In this document: piece by piece, positions 8,776 through 17,599 of the stretch
Position numbering within the stretch: position 1 is the first letter of the stretch
Layout: each line of letters begins with the position of its first letter
Origin: Planctomycetales bacterium 10988
GTDB lineage: Bacteria > Planctomycetota > Planctomycetia > Pirellulales > Pb10988
DNA length: 64,000 nt
Direction of reading: 5' to 3'
Assembly (NCBI GenBank): GCA_009664345.1
Contig: CP043547.1
Location: 3,934,709-3,998,708, forward strand
Program-made: the position numbers and the translations under genes
Notes under the pieces: model-generated
Database searches by the model: none
Told to the model about the DNA's origin: nothing
The model's input: the letters and a program-made list of their open reading frames with translations, nothing else

Positions 8776-11700
8776 CTAACGGAGGCGGCTGCTGGAGACC
8801 CCTTGCGTTTCGCGAATGCGGCGAATCAGGAAGACAAGCAACCCGAGTGCCAAGGGGAAGATCGGCAAGATCGAAAGTGCCCGCAATTTGAATTGGCTTT
8901 GCAGCTTTCGTGTTTGCAGGGCCAGATCGCGTTCGATCTTTTCGACTTCGCGTTGGAGTTCGCGTTCGAGTCGTTCCTTTTCTTCTTCAAGCTGATTCTG
9001 CCCGGTTTGCTGCATCAGGTTGATGCGTTGCATTTTTTCCAGGTCGCTGAGGTCCGTTCGTTTGCGGATGTCCTCGAGTTGCTCGTTGAAGTTCGATTGC
9101 AGTTCTTGTTGCTTGACTTGGAACTCTTGGTTGTAGTCCAAGATTTGCGATTCCGCCTCCAAGCGGGCTTGTTCGGTCCGCTTTTCGAAAGCCTCCAAGG
9201 TACGGTGGGCACGGCGGCGGCTACGGATTTCGAAGAAGCGTTCATCGCCGGCGAGGGAATCAAGCACGTTCAGCACGAAGGGGACATTGTCGAAATCCAT
9301 CGCGATCGGGGCGTTCGGGTCTTGCCCACGGGCCCGCATGTCGAAGAACTCCCGGTAAAGCAGATCGATATCGGAAACCAAGACGACGTTGATTTCATCC
9401 GATTTCTTTTCGAGGTCTTTTTTCTCCTCGGTTTCTTCCCCTTCTTCAGAACCTTCTTCGTTCTCGGTGGAGGTGGGAGGCGTGATCTCGTCTACTTTTC
9501 CGGTGATCTTGGTGGCGAGGATATATTCCTGGCCGACAGGATTATATTCTTCAATGCGGCGAGGGTTGATCGATTGCCCGCCGAATTGCGTTTGCACGAC
9601 GACATCATCGTACATCACGTATCCGCTTCGATCTCCGGTGCGAACGAGCGGAGAGAACTCCATCTTGGAATCATTTCGCTGATTGAGATAACCAGGAAAG
9701 ACAAAAAGTACATTTTGCAATCCCTTGGTGATTTTGGAATCGGCATTGAAGCTATCCTTCCGCTCTTCGCCACTGTTGGTGACAAAGACGAACTCATCGG
9801 GGAGTTGGGCGAACATCGGGAAAGGATTGTACTTTTCATAGACGATATCTTGCGGATCGTAATAGATTCCCAAGAGGTCCCACAGTTTCGTGATATCCCC
9901 TTTTTCCGGCGGCGGGCCGCCTTGGTTCATCATGCCCATCATGCCGCCAGCGTTGGGGGCGCGGCGCGGTTGGCTACTGGCCGGAACGCTGGTGTCGATG
10001 AACGGGAAAGGGTCTTCGAAGAGGGCCGTCGGAATGCCTCGCTCGATGGCATTGATGAGGTTATTCATTTCATCCGGGCCGAGCGAAGACGGTTGCACAA
10101 CCAACAGGGCATCGTATTCACTACTGATCGGTTCGGTCGGCGAGACCTGTTCGACCTCGTATTGCTTTTCAAGTTCTTCAATGATGGCCTGATCGGGGGT
10201 GGCCCCTTGCATGGAGAATTGGCCATACATCGAGACATCCGTATCGACGACGCCGATCTTGCGACGCGTTTGTTGACTGACGGTGGCAATGGAGCGAGCG
10301 AGTTCATATTCGACCGGAATTCCGCGATCGAAGAAAGGAATCTCCACCCGTTCGGTTCCGCTGTGGATGGCCACGCCAAGGAACATTTCCTCTACGGTCA
10401 CGGTGCCGCGATTCGACGATTGGACATTCCGCGGAGCGATGCCATATTGATCTTCTGCCTGAGCGGCTTCTTCACTGAGTGGCAAGGTCGGATGAATGTT
10501 GAGGATCAATTGATTGCCGGCGCGGGCTTTAAGTTCTTGCAGCGTGGTGATCAAGTTGAGCCGCGTTTGCACGTATTGTTCGGGAACTTCCGGACTGATG
10601 AAGGCTTCGACGCGGACCGGCGGGCGTTCGATCACAAAGCGATCTCCCCGCTTCGGTACGGCATCAAAGGCATTATCAAAGGCGAATCGCTGCTCTTTGC
10701 CATCATAGGAAGTAATGCGACGGGACTTGTCTTTCAAGCCTCCGGAGGTAAATCGCAAGCGTGCTCCGACATAGGCTCCGTTGTCATCGGACAGAGTTTT
10801 ATCGCCACTGAAAGATTCCTCGGAACGATCACCAGGGCCGACGAGGCTTGGGTGCGGCTTGAGGGTGTCGATCAGTTGCAAAGACTGCGGGCTGAGCGAA
10901 CTCAGCTGTTCTTGCGAAATATCCCAGCGCCAAGTGAGTTGGTTGCTCAAGACCATCACATTGACAGCGATCACAATCAGGGCGACGGTTCGCACGAAGA
11001 AGTGTTCCCCTTTTTGCTGAATAAACCAGCTGACAATCAGGGTCAGCATCAACCAAGCGAGGAAGATCCCTGCGTGCTGAAGCCAAAAGATTTGATTCGC
11101 CTGACCGGCCCAAACGGCATCGAGAACGACCTTGGCTTGCCAAACAATCAACGCGATCAGGCCGATAATCAATACCGTGGAGATCAGCCAATTCGTGATC
11201 AATCCGCCGGAGGTTTTATTGCGTCCAGACCAGTGACGGCGACCGATCATTACCATGCACAGATAAAGGCTCACCAAAATGATCGAGATGAAATAGACGA
11301 AGCTGGAGAAAGTCAGCACCCCGCGGCCAAAGGGTTCAAATTGCTGGGCGATGCTGAATTCTTGAATCTGTCGGGCGAAGAGCGGGTCTTGAAAAATGAC
11401 ATCCGAATACGCCAAGAAGACCAGCGGGGCATTGAAGACGACGCCTAAAATAAAGGCCACCGTCAAGTTGGCGGTCAAGAACGAGGCAACCATCCCTACG
11501 GCCAACATCGCCAGTCCGACGATCCAATAGCCGATAAAATTCCCTAAGAGTAAATAAGGGTCCGGCGTGCCGAGTTCGCTGAGGGTATAAACCAGCGGAG
11601 TCGAGAACAGCAAGGCCACGGTGAAAATCGCCACGGAGGCCAAATACTTTCCCAGCACCACATCGACATCGGCGGCCGGCAGGGTCAGGATCAATTCATC

Positions 11701-11949
11701 GGTTCCTTGGCGACGTTCTTCCGACCAAATCCCCATACTGATCGCCGGAATGAAAATCAGCATCAGCATCGGCAGGACTTGATTGAGTTGATCGAAGTTG
11801 GCCAAGTTGGCATTAAAAAATTCATTCGGCCAAAAGGCGGCAAACCCCGCCAACAGGACGAACAAACAGATAAAGACATAGCCAGTTGGATTGCTGAAGT
11901 AACTGGTGAAGTTGCGTTTGAAAATCGCAAACGTCGTATTCAAATTCAT
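8776..11949 (-). CDS. ABC-2 permease fused to GldG-like domain
   Basis: A two-part membrane protein of 1,057 residues. Residues 1-250 form a six-helix ABC-2 permease (GldF type; SMGIWSEERRQGTDELILTL is the conserved cytoplasmic loop). Further hydrophobic segments at about 262-280, 302-321 and 331-346 lead into a large extracytoplasmic GldG/ABC_transp_aux domain. A charged coiled coil rich in Gln and Glu spans about 900-1010, and a final helix (LPIFPLALGLLVFLI) precedes a basic C-terminus. In Bacteroidota gliding systems GldF and GldG are separate proteins; here they are one chain. With the ATPase at 12135-12878 it should form a complete exporter or membrane-remodelling complex, substrate unknown. 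Outside gliding bacteria such clusters are widespread, so gliding cannot be inferred. Confidence 0.9.
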   Translation of the reverse strand: MNLNTTFAIFKRNFTSYFSNPTGYVFICLFVLLAGFAAFWPNEFFNANLANFDQLNQVLPMLMLIFIPAISMGIWSEERRQGTDELILTLPAADVDVVLGKYLASVAIFTVALLFSTPLVYTLSELGTPDPYLLLGNFIGYWIVGLAMLAVGMVASFLTANLTVAFILGVVFNAPLVFLAYSDVIFQDPLFARQIQEFSIAQQFEPFGRGVLTFSSFVYFISIILVSLYLCMVMIGRRHWSGRNKTSGGLITNWLISTVLIIGLIALIVWQAKVVLDAVWAGQANQIFWLQHAGIFLAWLMLTLIVSWFIQQKGEHFFVRTVALIVIAVNVMVLSNQLTWRWDISQEQLSSLSPQSLQLIDTLKPHPSLVGPGDRSEESFSGDKTLSDDNGAYVGARLRFTSGGLKDKSRRITSYDGKEQRFAFDNAFDAVPKRGDRFVIERPPVRVEAFISPEVPEQYVQTRLNLITTLQELKARAGNQLILNIHPTLPLSEEAAQAEDQYGIAPRNVQSSNRGTVTVEEMFLGVAIHSGTERVEIPFFDRGIPVEYELARSIATVSQQTRRKIGVVDTDVSMYGQFSMQGATPDQAIIEELEKQYEVEQVSPTEPISSEYDALLVVQPSSLGPDEMNNLINAIERGIPTALFEDPFPFIDTSVPASSQPRRAPNAGGMMGMMNQGGPPPEKGDITKLWDLLGIYYDPQDIVYEKYNPFPMFAQLPDEFVFVTNSGEERKDSFNADSKITKGLQNVLFVFPGYLNQRNDSKMEFSPLVRTGDRSGYVMYDDVVVQTQFGGQSINPRRIEEYNPVGQEYILATKITGKVDEITPPTSTENEEGSEEGEETEEKKDLEKKSDEINVVLVSDIDLLYREFFDMRARGQDPNAPIAMDFDNVPFVLNVLDSLAGDERFFEIRSRRRAHRTLEAFEKRTEQARLEAESQILDYNQEFQVKQQELQSNFNEQLEDIRKRTDLSDLEKMQRINLMQQTGQNQLEEEKERLERELQREVEKIERDLALQTRKLQSQFKLRALSILPIFPLALGLLVFLIRRIRETQGVSSSRLR

Positions 11950-11976
11950 CGTTGATACTGCTCGATATCCAAAGGT

Positions 11977-12134
11977 TTAAGTTGATTCAAGGTTAGATGC
12001 AAAAGGATTTTCTTTTGATTCTTTTCTGCCAAGGGAAACGATTTCGTCTCCCGGAAAATCCTTGGTTCTCACGAAGTAGAACAGGGCGGCAACAATAAGG
12101 GGGAGAAGCCAAAGCGGGCTTTTCTCAAGAAACG
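11977..12134 (-). other. Start-less membrane ORF after the ABC ATPase; possible -1 frameshift tail
   Basis: The gap between the ATPase and permease genes is not empty. In the -1 frame relative to the ATPase, an open frame runs from inside that gene (12186) to TAA at 11977. It encodes SLAFLEKSPLWLLPLIVAAL then FYFVRTKDFPGDE, a plausible single membrane helix with a charged tail. It has no ATG, GTG or TTG before the helix. The ATPase ends GAA AAA GTA GCC TAG, so a slip on the A-run would join the ATPase to this helix. It could instead be the remnant of a small gene, a leaderless frame using a rare start, or a sequencing indel. Confidence 0.35.
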
Positions 12135-12878
12135 CTAGGCTACTTTTTCCGGCGTTGCCGATGGATCGGTCAATTCGGCAAAGTGATCATCCAGCGTTTT
12201 GCCATCTTTTTGTAGCTCCGCCGGGGTTCCATCAAAAGCCAAGCGGCCTTCGCTGATGAACACCACGCGATCGCACATCGCATCGACTTCTTGCAGAATG
12301 TGGGTAGAAAGCAGAATCGTTTTGCTTTGGCCCAAGTGGCGGATTAAGTCGCGAACTTCGCGAATTTGATTCGGGTCCAGCCCGGCGGTAGGTTCGTCAA
12401 GAATGAGGACATCGGGTTCATGCAGCAAGGCCTGAGCCATGCCCACCCGTTGCCGATACCCTTTGGAAAGCTTGCCGATCGGCTTGCCCAGGACTTGCTT
12501 TAAAGCACATCGCTGGATCACATCGGCGATTCGCTTGCGGCGGTAGGCACCCGAGAGCCCTCGGGCATCCGCAAAGAAATGCAGGGAATTGAGCGGCGTC
12601 ATATCGGGATAAAGAGGGCCGTTTTCCGGCAGATAGCCCAAGTGTTTCGAGCCTTGAAGTCGCTGGGTTGTCATTTCGTAGCCGGCCAACCGGGCGGAAC
12701 CACGCGATGGTCGCAGATAACCCGTGAGGAGCTTCATGGTCGTACTCTTCCCGGCCCCGTTCGGACCGAGGAAGGCGACGACTTGCCCTCGCGGAATCTG
12801 GAAAGTCACATTCTGAATGGCGGCGAATTTCCCGTAAAATTTACTAAGGCCTTGGGCCTCGATCATCAGATCACTCAT
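12135..12878 (-). CDS. ABC transporter ATP-binding protein (GldA-like)
   Basis: The ATPase of the ABC-2 exporter encoded downstream. It is 247 residues, the usual length of a stand-alone ABC-2 ATPase. Visible motifs are Walker A GPNGAGKST (about 38-46), the Q-loop region LPENGPLYPDMTP, the signature LSKGYRQRVG, Walker B VLILDEPTAGLD and the switch histidine in LLSTHILQEVD. It binds ATP at the membrane and should pair with the permease half of the GldFG-like protein. It is the first gene of the cluster. The C-terminal codons lie on an A-run after which a membrane-helix frame continues (see 11977-12134). Confidence 0.92.
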   Translation of the reverse strand: MSDLMIEAQGLSKFYGKFAAIQNVTFQIPRGQVVAFLGPNGAGKSTTMKLLTGYLRPSRGSARLAGYEMTTQRLQGSKHLGYLPENGPLYPDMTPLNSLHFFADARGLSGAYRRKRIADVIQRCALKQVLGKPIGKLSKGYRQRVGMAQALLHEPDVLILDEPTAGLDPNQIREVRDLIRHLGQSKTILLSTHILQEVDAMCDRVVFISEGRLAFDGTPAELQKDGKTLDDHFAELTDPSATPEKVA

Positions 12879-13340
12879 CGGTTATTTCTTTCTAACAAAG
12901 GGATCCTTTTCGCAATGGGGGGTGCGTTTCCCCTCGTCATCGGCCTTTTGAAAAGGCAATCGTTAATAGATGGATCTCCGTGAACGTCGCTCGGGCCTTG
13001 GCTCCCTTGCCAAGGGACCGCGAGGATTCTCGCTCACGGGTGATGCTTGGAACTCTCTCAACAGGAGGGTTGCCAAAGATTCTCGTGTCTTGCATCCGAA
13101 GGAGAAATTATTTCGGATTTGAGCGGCAGACTCAAGTAGGTCGGAGTCGTAGAGGCGTTTCTTTCGGTCTTTCCCTTCCGATCCTTAGCAGAAAGGTTTC
13201 TCATGAAAAGAATGAGAAAACGAACCGATCCGATAATAAGGATTGATCCTTCCGACCATAGGATGATCGCGAGAGGAGGTCAAGGGGATGGGGAATGGGA
13301 AGGGGCGAGAGGTGAGGGTCGTGGGGCGAGAGAGGGATTA

Positions 13341-13370
13341 GGTTTCGGGTTTCAGGGTTCAGGTTTCGGG
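13341..13370 (+). repeat. 30-bp GGTTTC-rich repeat, copy 1
   Basis: A 30-base sequence made of variants of GGGTTTC/GGGTTCA, identical base for base to 62514-62543. An inverted, partly matching unit lies about 100 bases on at 13472-13490. It is non-coding. Confidence 0.8.
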
Positions 13371-13471
13371 ATAGGAAGTGAGAATCTGCTCGGTCTTTAA
13401 TTCAAAAAGGTTTTTTCGTTGATTGCGGGCTCTTTGAATAAAACCGAAAAGCGCCTTTTAGGATATGCTGG

Positions 13472-13490
13472 CCCTGAACCCTGAACCCGA
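13472..13490 (-). repeat. Partial inverted copy of the GGTTTC repeat
   Basis: CCCTGAACCCTGAACCCGA reads, on the minus strand, as the GGGTTCAGGGTTCAGGG type of unit seen in the 30-bp repeat. With 13341-13370 it makes an inverted pair around 100 bases that contain no gene. Confidence 0.55.
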
Positions 13491-13539
13491 TTCGTTACCC
13501 TGGGGTTCGTGCAACCCCGCTTTGCGGTGTTTCCCTGCC

Positions 13540-14346
13540 TTAAAATCCGATTTTTCGCATGACGAAGCGGGGGAGGCGGCGAATGACGCCGAGAATCCAA
13601 CCCCAAATGCGAGGGCTATAGATCATTGGTTTTTTCTTTTGAATGGCCGCCAAGACATCGCGGGCGACGCGATCGGGGTCCCCGGCGAAGGGTGGAGGCT
13701 TGAGTTCGGAAGTCATCGACGTTTTGACGAAGCCCGGCTTGACGCAGATCGTTACCAGGCCTTCGCTGCGATAACGGTGATCAAGTCCTTCAAGATAATG
13801 ACTGAGCCCGGCCTTCGTGGCCCCATAAAGAATGACTGGCTTGCGGCCACGATCGCCAGCGACCGAACTGAAGACGCAAAGCGTGCCGCCTCCTTTGCGG
13901 GCCAAAAGTCGCTTGCGAACTTCTTCACAGAAAAGAATGGTTCCGGTGAAATTGGCAAAAAGCACTTTTTGGAGAAGGGCGGAATCTTTTTCTAGTTCCT
14001 CCTGCGTTCCAAAGAGTCCGGCCGTCACGATCACCGTGTTGAAGCCTTCCATGTGCCGATCCGCGGCATCGATCGCCCGGGAAAAACCTTCCGGGTCCAG
14101 CAGATCGCATTTGGCGGTGCCGACTTCTCCGAGTGCCCCGCGGGTTTCCAAATCGCGGGCGCTGGCTTTCAATTCTTCTTCGTTTCGGCCCAATAAAAAA
14201 ATTTGTGCATGCTTGGCGGCCAAGAGCCGAGCCAATGAACGCCCCATTCCCCGAGTTGCCCCGAAACAAATTACTTTCACCGCGGACGCCTTTAGTTTGT
14301 GTGCTGGGCTTTCTTCGAGCTGGCCCTGGTCTTCGGCTCGAATCAT
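13540..14346 (-). CDS. Short-chain dehydrogenase/reductase, DprE2-like
   Basis: An NAD(P)-dependent SDR. The Rossmann glycine motif is GATRGMG, with CDLLDPEG after the third strand, NTVIVTAGLFG (NAG-like motif), a catalytic Ser in CVFSSVAGDRG, and the YxxxK pair in LYGATKAGL. KPGFVKTSM is the typical segment after the active site. It lies directly downstream of a DprE1-like oxidase on the same strand. In Mycobacterium, DprE1 and DprE2 together epimerise decaprenylphosphoryl-ribose to the arabinose form, and this pairing is the main reason for the assignment. The ATG at 14346 has a weak ribosome binding site; a GTG at 14280 preceded by AAAGG would remove 22 residues and start right at the Rossmann strand, which may be the true start. 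The C-terminal region is basic and hydrophobic, suggesting membrane association. Confidence 0.8.
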   Translation of the reverse strand: MIRAEDQGQLEESPAHKLKASAVKVICFGATRGMGRSLARLLAAKHAQIFLLGRNEEELKASARDLETRGALGEVGTAKCDLLDPEGFSRAIDAADRHMEGFNTVIVTAGLFGTQEELEKDSALLQKVLFANFTGTILFCEEVRKRLLARKGGGTLCVFSSVAGDRGRKPVILYGATKAGLSHYLEGLDHRYRSEGLVTICVKPGFVKTSMTSELKPPPFAGDPDRVARDVLAAIQKKKPMIYSPRIWGWILGVIRRLPRFVMRKIGF

Positions 14347-14433
14347 GGAAACTTTTCGTTTGAGGAACGACGAGTTAAGATTTCTTGGTACAACTTTTTA
14401 AACGGAATAGAGACAGACTTCTTCGAGGACGCT

Positions 14434-15774
14434 CTAAGATTGACAAGGTTTTAATAATCGTTCGCTTTGGGCACTGCGGAGTTTTCCTTCCGGGTCCCAC
14501 TTTTGTCGAATGGCCTGAAAGCGGGCAAGTCGCGGTTCCATCTGTTGAAAATCTTCGCAACGCGTGAGGGCATCTTTCGCTAGATAAATGCGACCTCCGT
14601 ACTCTAATACGATATCGTTCATTTTATCGATAAGAGATTGCGATTTCTTTTCGATAAATGGTAAATCAAGGGCCAACGAGAGTCCGGGTTTGGGGAAAGA
14701 AAGGATTCCGCGGCCTTCTTCTCCACAATCTTTGATCACGGCTAAAAAGGAAGGATTTCCTTCCTTGGCCAGAAGTTCCAGCAGGCGACGCATGCCTTCC
14801 GCCGCTCGTTCCTTCGGCAAGACGCACTGATGTTGCAAGAAGCCCCGTTTGCCATAGAGCCGATTCCAGCTTTCAACCGCATCGAGCGGATAGAAGAAAG
14901 TCATCGGATCGACGACCCCTTGTTGGAACTTGGGCATCTGCTTCCAGTAATAAACAAAGTTAAAGGCCCGAATGCTGAAACGATTCAAGGCGAAGCCCGG
15001 CAGATTAAAAGGAAAGACATAGCGGGGCTTTTCCGCTGGCGGCAGCTTCGGGGCTTCTTCCAAACTTGCCCAGCGGCCTTTCATCAGAATGCCTCGACCG
15101 AGGTTCTTGCCTTGGCTCAAGCAATCAATCCAACCAACGGTGTAGGGCCACTTGTCTGCACCTTCAGCCAACTTTTCGATAAAGGTTTCCAGATTGGGAA
15201 TCCGTTCGCTTTCCTGCCAAATCCAACTCGTGGGGATCTTTTGCAGATAACAACTTACTTCCAGCAGATGCCCGGTGAGGCCCATCCCTCCGACCGTTGC
15301 CCAAAAGAGTTCTTGAAGCTCGGGGTCTGTTTCCTCAGGGGTAATCTTCAGCCTTTCGCCGGATGCCAATTGCAGGCGAATGGAATCAATATGATTGCCA
15401 AAGGTTCCCGCCACGTGGTGATTTTTGCCATGCACATCCGCGGCCACCATGCCGCCGAGCGTGACGAACTGCGTGCCGGGCGTGACGGGGCTGAACCATT
15501 TTCTTCTTAGAAAGAGGTGATTAAGTTCTCTGAGCGAAAAGCCGGCCTCTGCTCGAAAGTAGCCCGTATCCGGTTCGAATTGCAAAACGCGATTCGCGAG
15601 AACACTCGAAGCCACCTGATCTTCAGCATCCGCCGGCAGCGAACTATCCCCGTACGATCTTCCCAGCCCGCGGCTAAGCGAGGCTTCTGCAAGCGTAGCG
15701 GCATAATCTTCTTGTTGAAGTTCAAAACCTTCCACAACAGGGTGGCGACCCCATCCAGAAATCGATTTCCGCAT
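14434..15774 (-). CDS. dprE1: FAD-linked oxidoreductase, DprE1-like
   Basis: A flavoprotein of 446 residues in the decaprenylphosphoryl-ribose 2-oxidase family. FAD-binding blocks are GLGRSYGDSSL and GGMVAADVHGKNHH, the latter almost identical to the mycobacterial DprE1 motif. The C-terminal GGRIYLAKDALT carries the Tyr and Lys that match the DprE1 active site. It should oxidise the 2'-hydroxyl of a polyprenyl-phosphate ribose, with the adjacent SDR reducing the keto product, to supply arabinose-type sugars for envelope glycans. The segment equivalent to the benzothiazinone-target cysteine region reads SFPKPGLSLALDLPF, with Ala where mycobacterial DprE1 has Cys387. A short spacer of about 90 bases separates it from the SDR gene. 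The polyprenyl substrate here is inferred. Confidence 0.82.
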   Translation of the reverse strand: MRKSISGWGRHPVVEGFELQQEDYAATLAEASLSRGLGRSYGDSSLPADAEDQVASSVLANRVLQFEPDTGYFRAEAGFSLRELNHLFLRRKWFSPVTPGTQFVTLGGMVAADVHGKNHHVAGTFGNHIDSIRLQLASGERLKITPEETDPELQELFWATVGGMGLTGHLLEVSCYLQKIPTSWIWQESERIPNLETFIEKLAEGADKWPYTVGWIDCLSQGKNLGRGILMKGRWASLEEAPKLPPAEKPRYVFPFNLPGFALNRFSIRAFNFVYYWKQMPKFQQGVVDPMTFFYPLDAVESWNRLYGKRGFLQHQCVLPKERAAEGMRRLLELLAKEGNPSFLAVIKDCGEEGRGILSFPKPGLSLALDLPFIEKKSQSLIDKMNDIVLEYGGRIYLAKDALTRCEDFQQMEPRLARFQAIRQKWDPEGKLRSAQSERLLKPCQS

Positions 15775-15989
15775 CGCGATTCTTTTCTTATGGGAAAGAA
15801 GGAGAAACCAAAATCGGCAAGGAAGAAGATTTTTACTTTTTCCTCGATGAAGGGAGTAACTCGGTTTCGTGAATCTCTTTTCGGTTGTACCTTAACATTA
15901 CCGAACGAGTCGAGTTGGCAACCCCGTAAAGATAAGTGGTAGCTCTCAAACCCTTTTTATCATAGAAGTTTTTGTAGCGTGGGGAAAGC

Positions 15990-17408
15990 ATGAAGAACTA
16001 TCAAAGTGAAAGTCTGACCTTTGACCCGCTGCACCGGTATATCCCTTTTCTCTCAGATCACGGGTTGGCGGAAGGGGAAGTCGCCGAACAGCATATCCTT
16101 GACAATCCTTGGCTTCAGCGACTGCGGCAAATCCATCAATTGCAAACCGCTTGGTACGTTTATCCCAGTGCCGAACATTCACGGTTTGAACATATTCTCG
16201 GCGTCATGCACCTCGCCAGCCGTGTAACGCAGGCCCTTTATCCTAGTTTAAAGGAAGTTTGTCCAGATGCGCCGAGCCGCGGGTATGTGGAAACCTTGAT
16301 GAGGATGGCGGGGCTGTTGCACGATGTCGGCCATGGTCCGTTTGGACACTTCTTCGACGATCAATTTTTATCCAGCTTCGGACTCACGCATGAAACCCTT
16401 GGCTCGCTGATCATTCAGCAAGAACTCGGCGAGATGCTCTCCCGAATTCGCCGCAATCCCTATAGCCAAATGGAAGAAGGCGAACGGCTTGATCCAGAAC
16501 ATATTTGCTATTTGATTACTCGACCGAATGCCACTTCGGAAAAATCGGAAGAGGCCCAGCAAACGCCGACTTGGTTGAGAATGCTCCGCTCTCTCTTCTG
16601 TGGATTATATACGGTCGATAACCTCGACTTCGTGCTGCGAGATAGTTATATGGCCGGCTATAGTGCCGAAGCTTATGACCTCGATCGGCTATTGCATTAC
16701 ACTTTCTTTACCGAAGCGGGCCTGACGATTCATGAACGAGGGCTTTCGGCCTTGCTCCGTTTTATCTCGGTTCGGGCGGAACTCTTCCGTACGATCTACT
16801 TTCACCGCACGGTCCGTGCGATCGACTTGACGCTCTCAGAGCTTTTTCAACAGAGCAAAGACCTGCTCTTCCCCGGCAATCCCGCCGAGCATCTTGACGA
16901 ATATCTCCTCTTTACCGAATGGTCCTTGATGGTGGAAGTCTGCCGCTGGTCGACAAGTGATGATCCCCGCAAACAAAAACTCGGCGACGCGTGGCGACAG
17001 CTCTTTTGGTATCGCAAAACCCGGTGGAAGATGGCCTGCGAGCGAACCTTGGTTTTCGGGCAAGGCGATTCCGAACGGACGAGCATCTTCCAAAAGCCGC
17101 AGTTTATTGAAGGAGCCCTGCGTGATTTTCTGCCGGAAGAACTAAAAGACTTACCTCTCAAGATCGACGTCGCCCGGCATGTGCATCGCCCTTGGACGCA
17201 AGGTCCGGCGACCGGGCAAAACTTTCTCTATGAACAAGCGACTGGCCGCGTCCGCCCGCTGACCGATAGCGAACTCTTCCGCCGACTCCCGATTAGCTAT
17301 CGTATTTGCCGCGTTTATGCCCCTTCTCATGAACACGATCAAGCCCTCGCTGCGGCCCTCAATCAACTAGTTTCGCCCAGTGGCGACGACGATCTAACCA
17401 ACATGTAG
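15990..17408 (+). CDS. HD-domain phosphohydrolase
   Basis: A cytoplasmic metal-dependent phosphohydrolase of 472 residues, of the class that includes dGTPase-like and SAMHD1-like enzymes. Metal-binding signatures are HSRFEHILGVMHLASRV (first His), LLHDVGHGPFGH (HD motif and following His) and DNLDFVLRDSYMAG (last Asp). The layout matches YdhJ-like proteins annotated as HD superfamily phosphohydrolases, some of which act on (d)NTPs; the substrate here cannot be read from the sequence. The start ATG has GGGGAAAG upstream. The gene is divergent from the DprE1-like gene across 215 bases. Confidence 0.9.
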   Translation: MKNYQSESLTFDPLHRYIPFLSDHGLAEGEVAEQHILDNPWLQRLRQIHQLQTAWYVYPSAEHSRFEHILGVMHLASRVTQALYPSLKEVCPDAPSRGYVETLMRMAGLLHDVGHGPFGHFFDDQFLSSFGLTHETLGSLIIQQELGEMLSRIRRNPYSQMEEGERLDPEHICYLITRPNATSEKSEEAQQTPTWLRMLRSLFCGLYTVDNLDFVLRDSYMAGYSAEAYDLDRLLHYTFFTEAGLTIHERGLSALLRFISVRAELFRTIYFHRTVRAIDLTLSELFQQSKDLLFPGNPAEHLDEYLLFTEWSLMVEVCRWSTSDDPRKQKLGDAWRQLFWYRKTRWKMACERTLVFGQGDSERTSIFQKPQFIEGALRDFLPEELKDLPLKIDVARHVHRPWTQGPATGQNFLYEQATGRVRPLTDSELFRRLPISYRICRVYAPSHEHDQALAAALNQLVSPSGDDDLTNM

Positions 17409-17526
17409 ATCTCTAAAGGAAACGGGGAAAGTATGGAAAAGGATTGAACTATCTAGCTTATGGATCTGGTAAAAAATTGGAGAATTGAAAGAATGATTTG
17501 TTTTGGATAAAGGGGTTCTTGGACGC

Positions 17527-17554
17527 TTGACCTAGCAGTATGGCCGTTTATAAC
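17527..17554 (+). promoter_or_regulatory. Sigma70-type promoter of the first ELWxxDGT gene
   Basis: TTGACC at 17527, 16 bases of spacer, then TATAAC at 17549. The same two hexamers with the same spacing occur before the paralog at 21386, also preceded by CGC. A common leader end, GAGG then AAGCTC, sits just before the ATG of both genes. Confidence 0.7.
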
Positions 17555-17599
17555 AACTGACGTACTTGTGAATACTTTTTAGTTGCGAGGCCTAAGCTC

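Larger units (their letters stand above)
12879..13539. other. Intergenic region with short repeats
   Basis: About 660 bases upstream of the ABC ATPase gene and downstream of the SDR gene. Short open frames here (12980-13246, 13203-13400) look random. The stretch 13265-13340 is strongly purine-rich (G/A) on the plus strand and leads into the 30-bp GGTTTC repeat. The remainder presumably holds the promoter of the transporter operon. Confidence 0.5.

Noticed and set aside
8737-11448. A 903-codon open frame opposite the GldFG-like gene
   Set aside because: It mirrors the real gene in the complementary frame; its composition is that of an antisense frame and no domain is visible.
8776-12878. Reading the Gld-type cluster as evidence of gliding motility
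   Set aside because: GldA/F/G-like clusters with DUF4340 are widespread in non-gliding bacteria, and no other gliding genes are present here.
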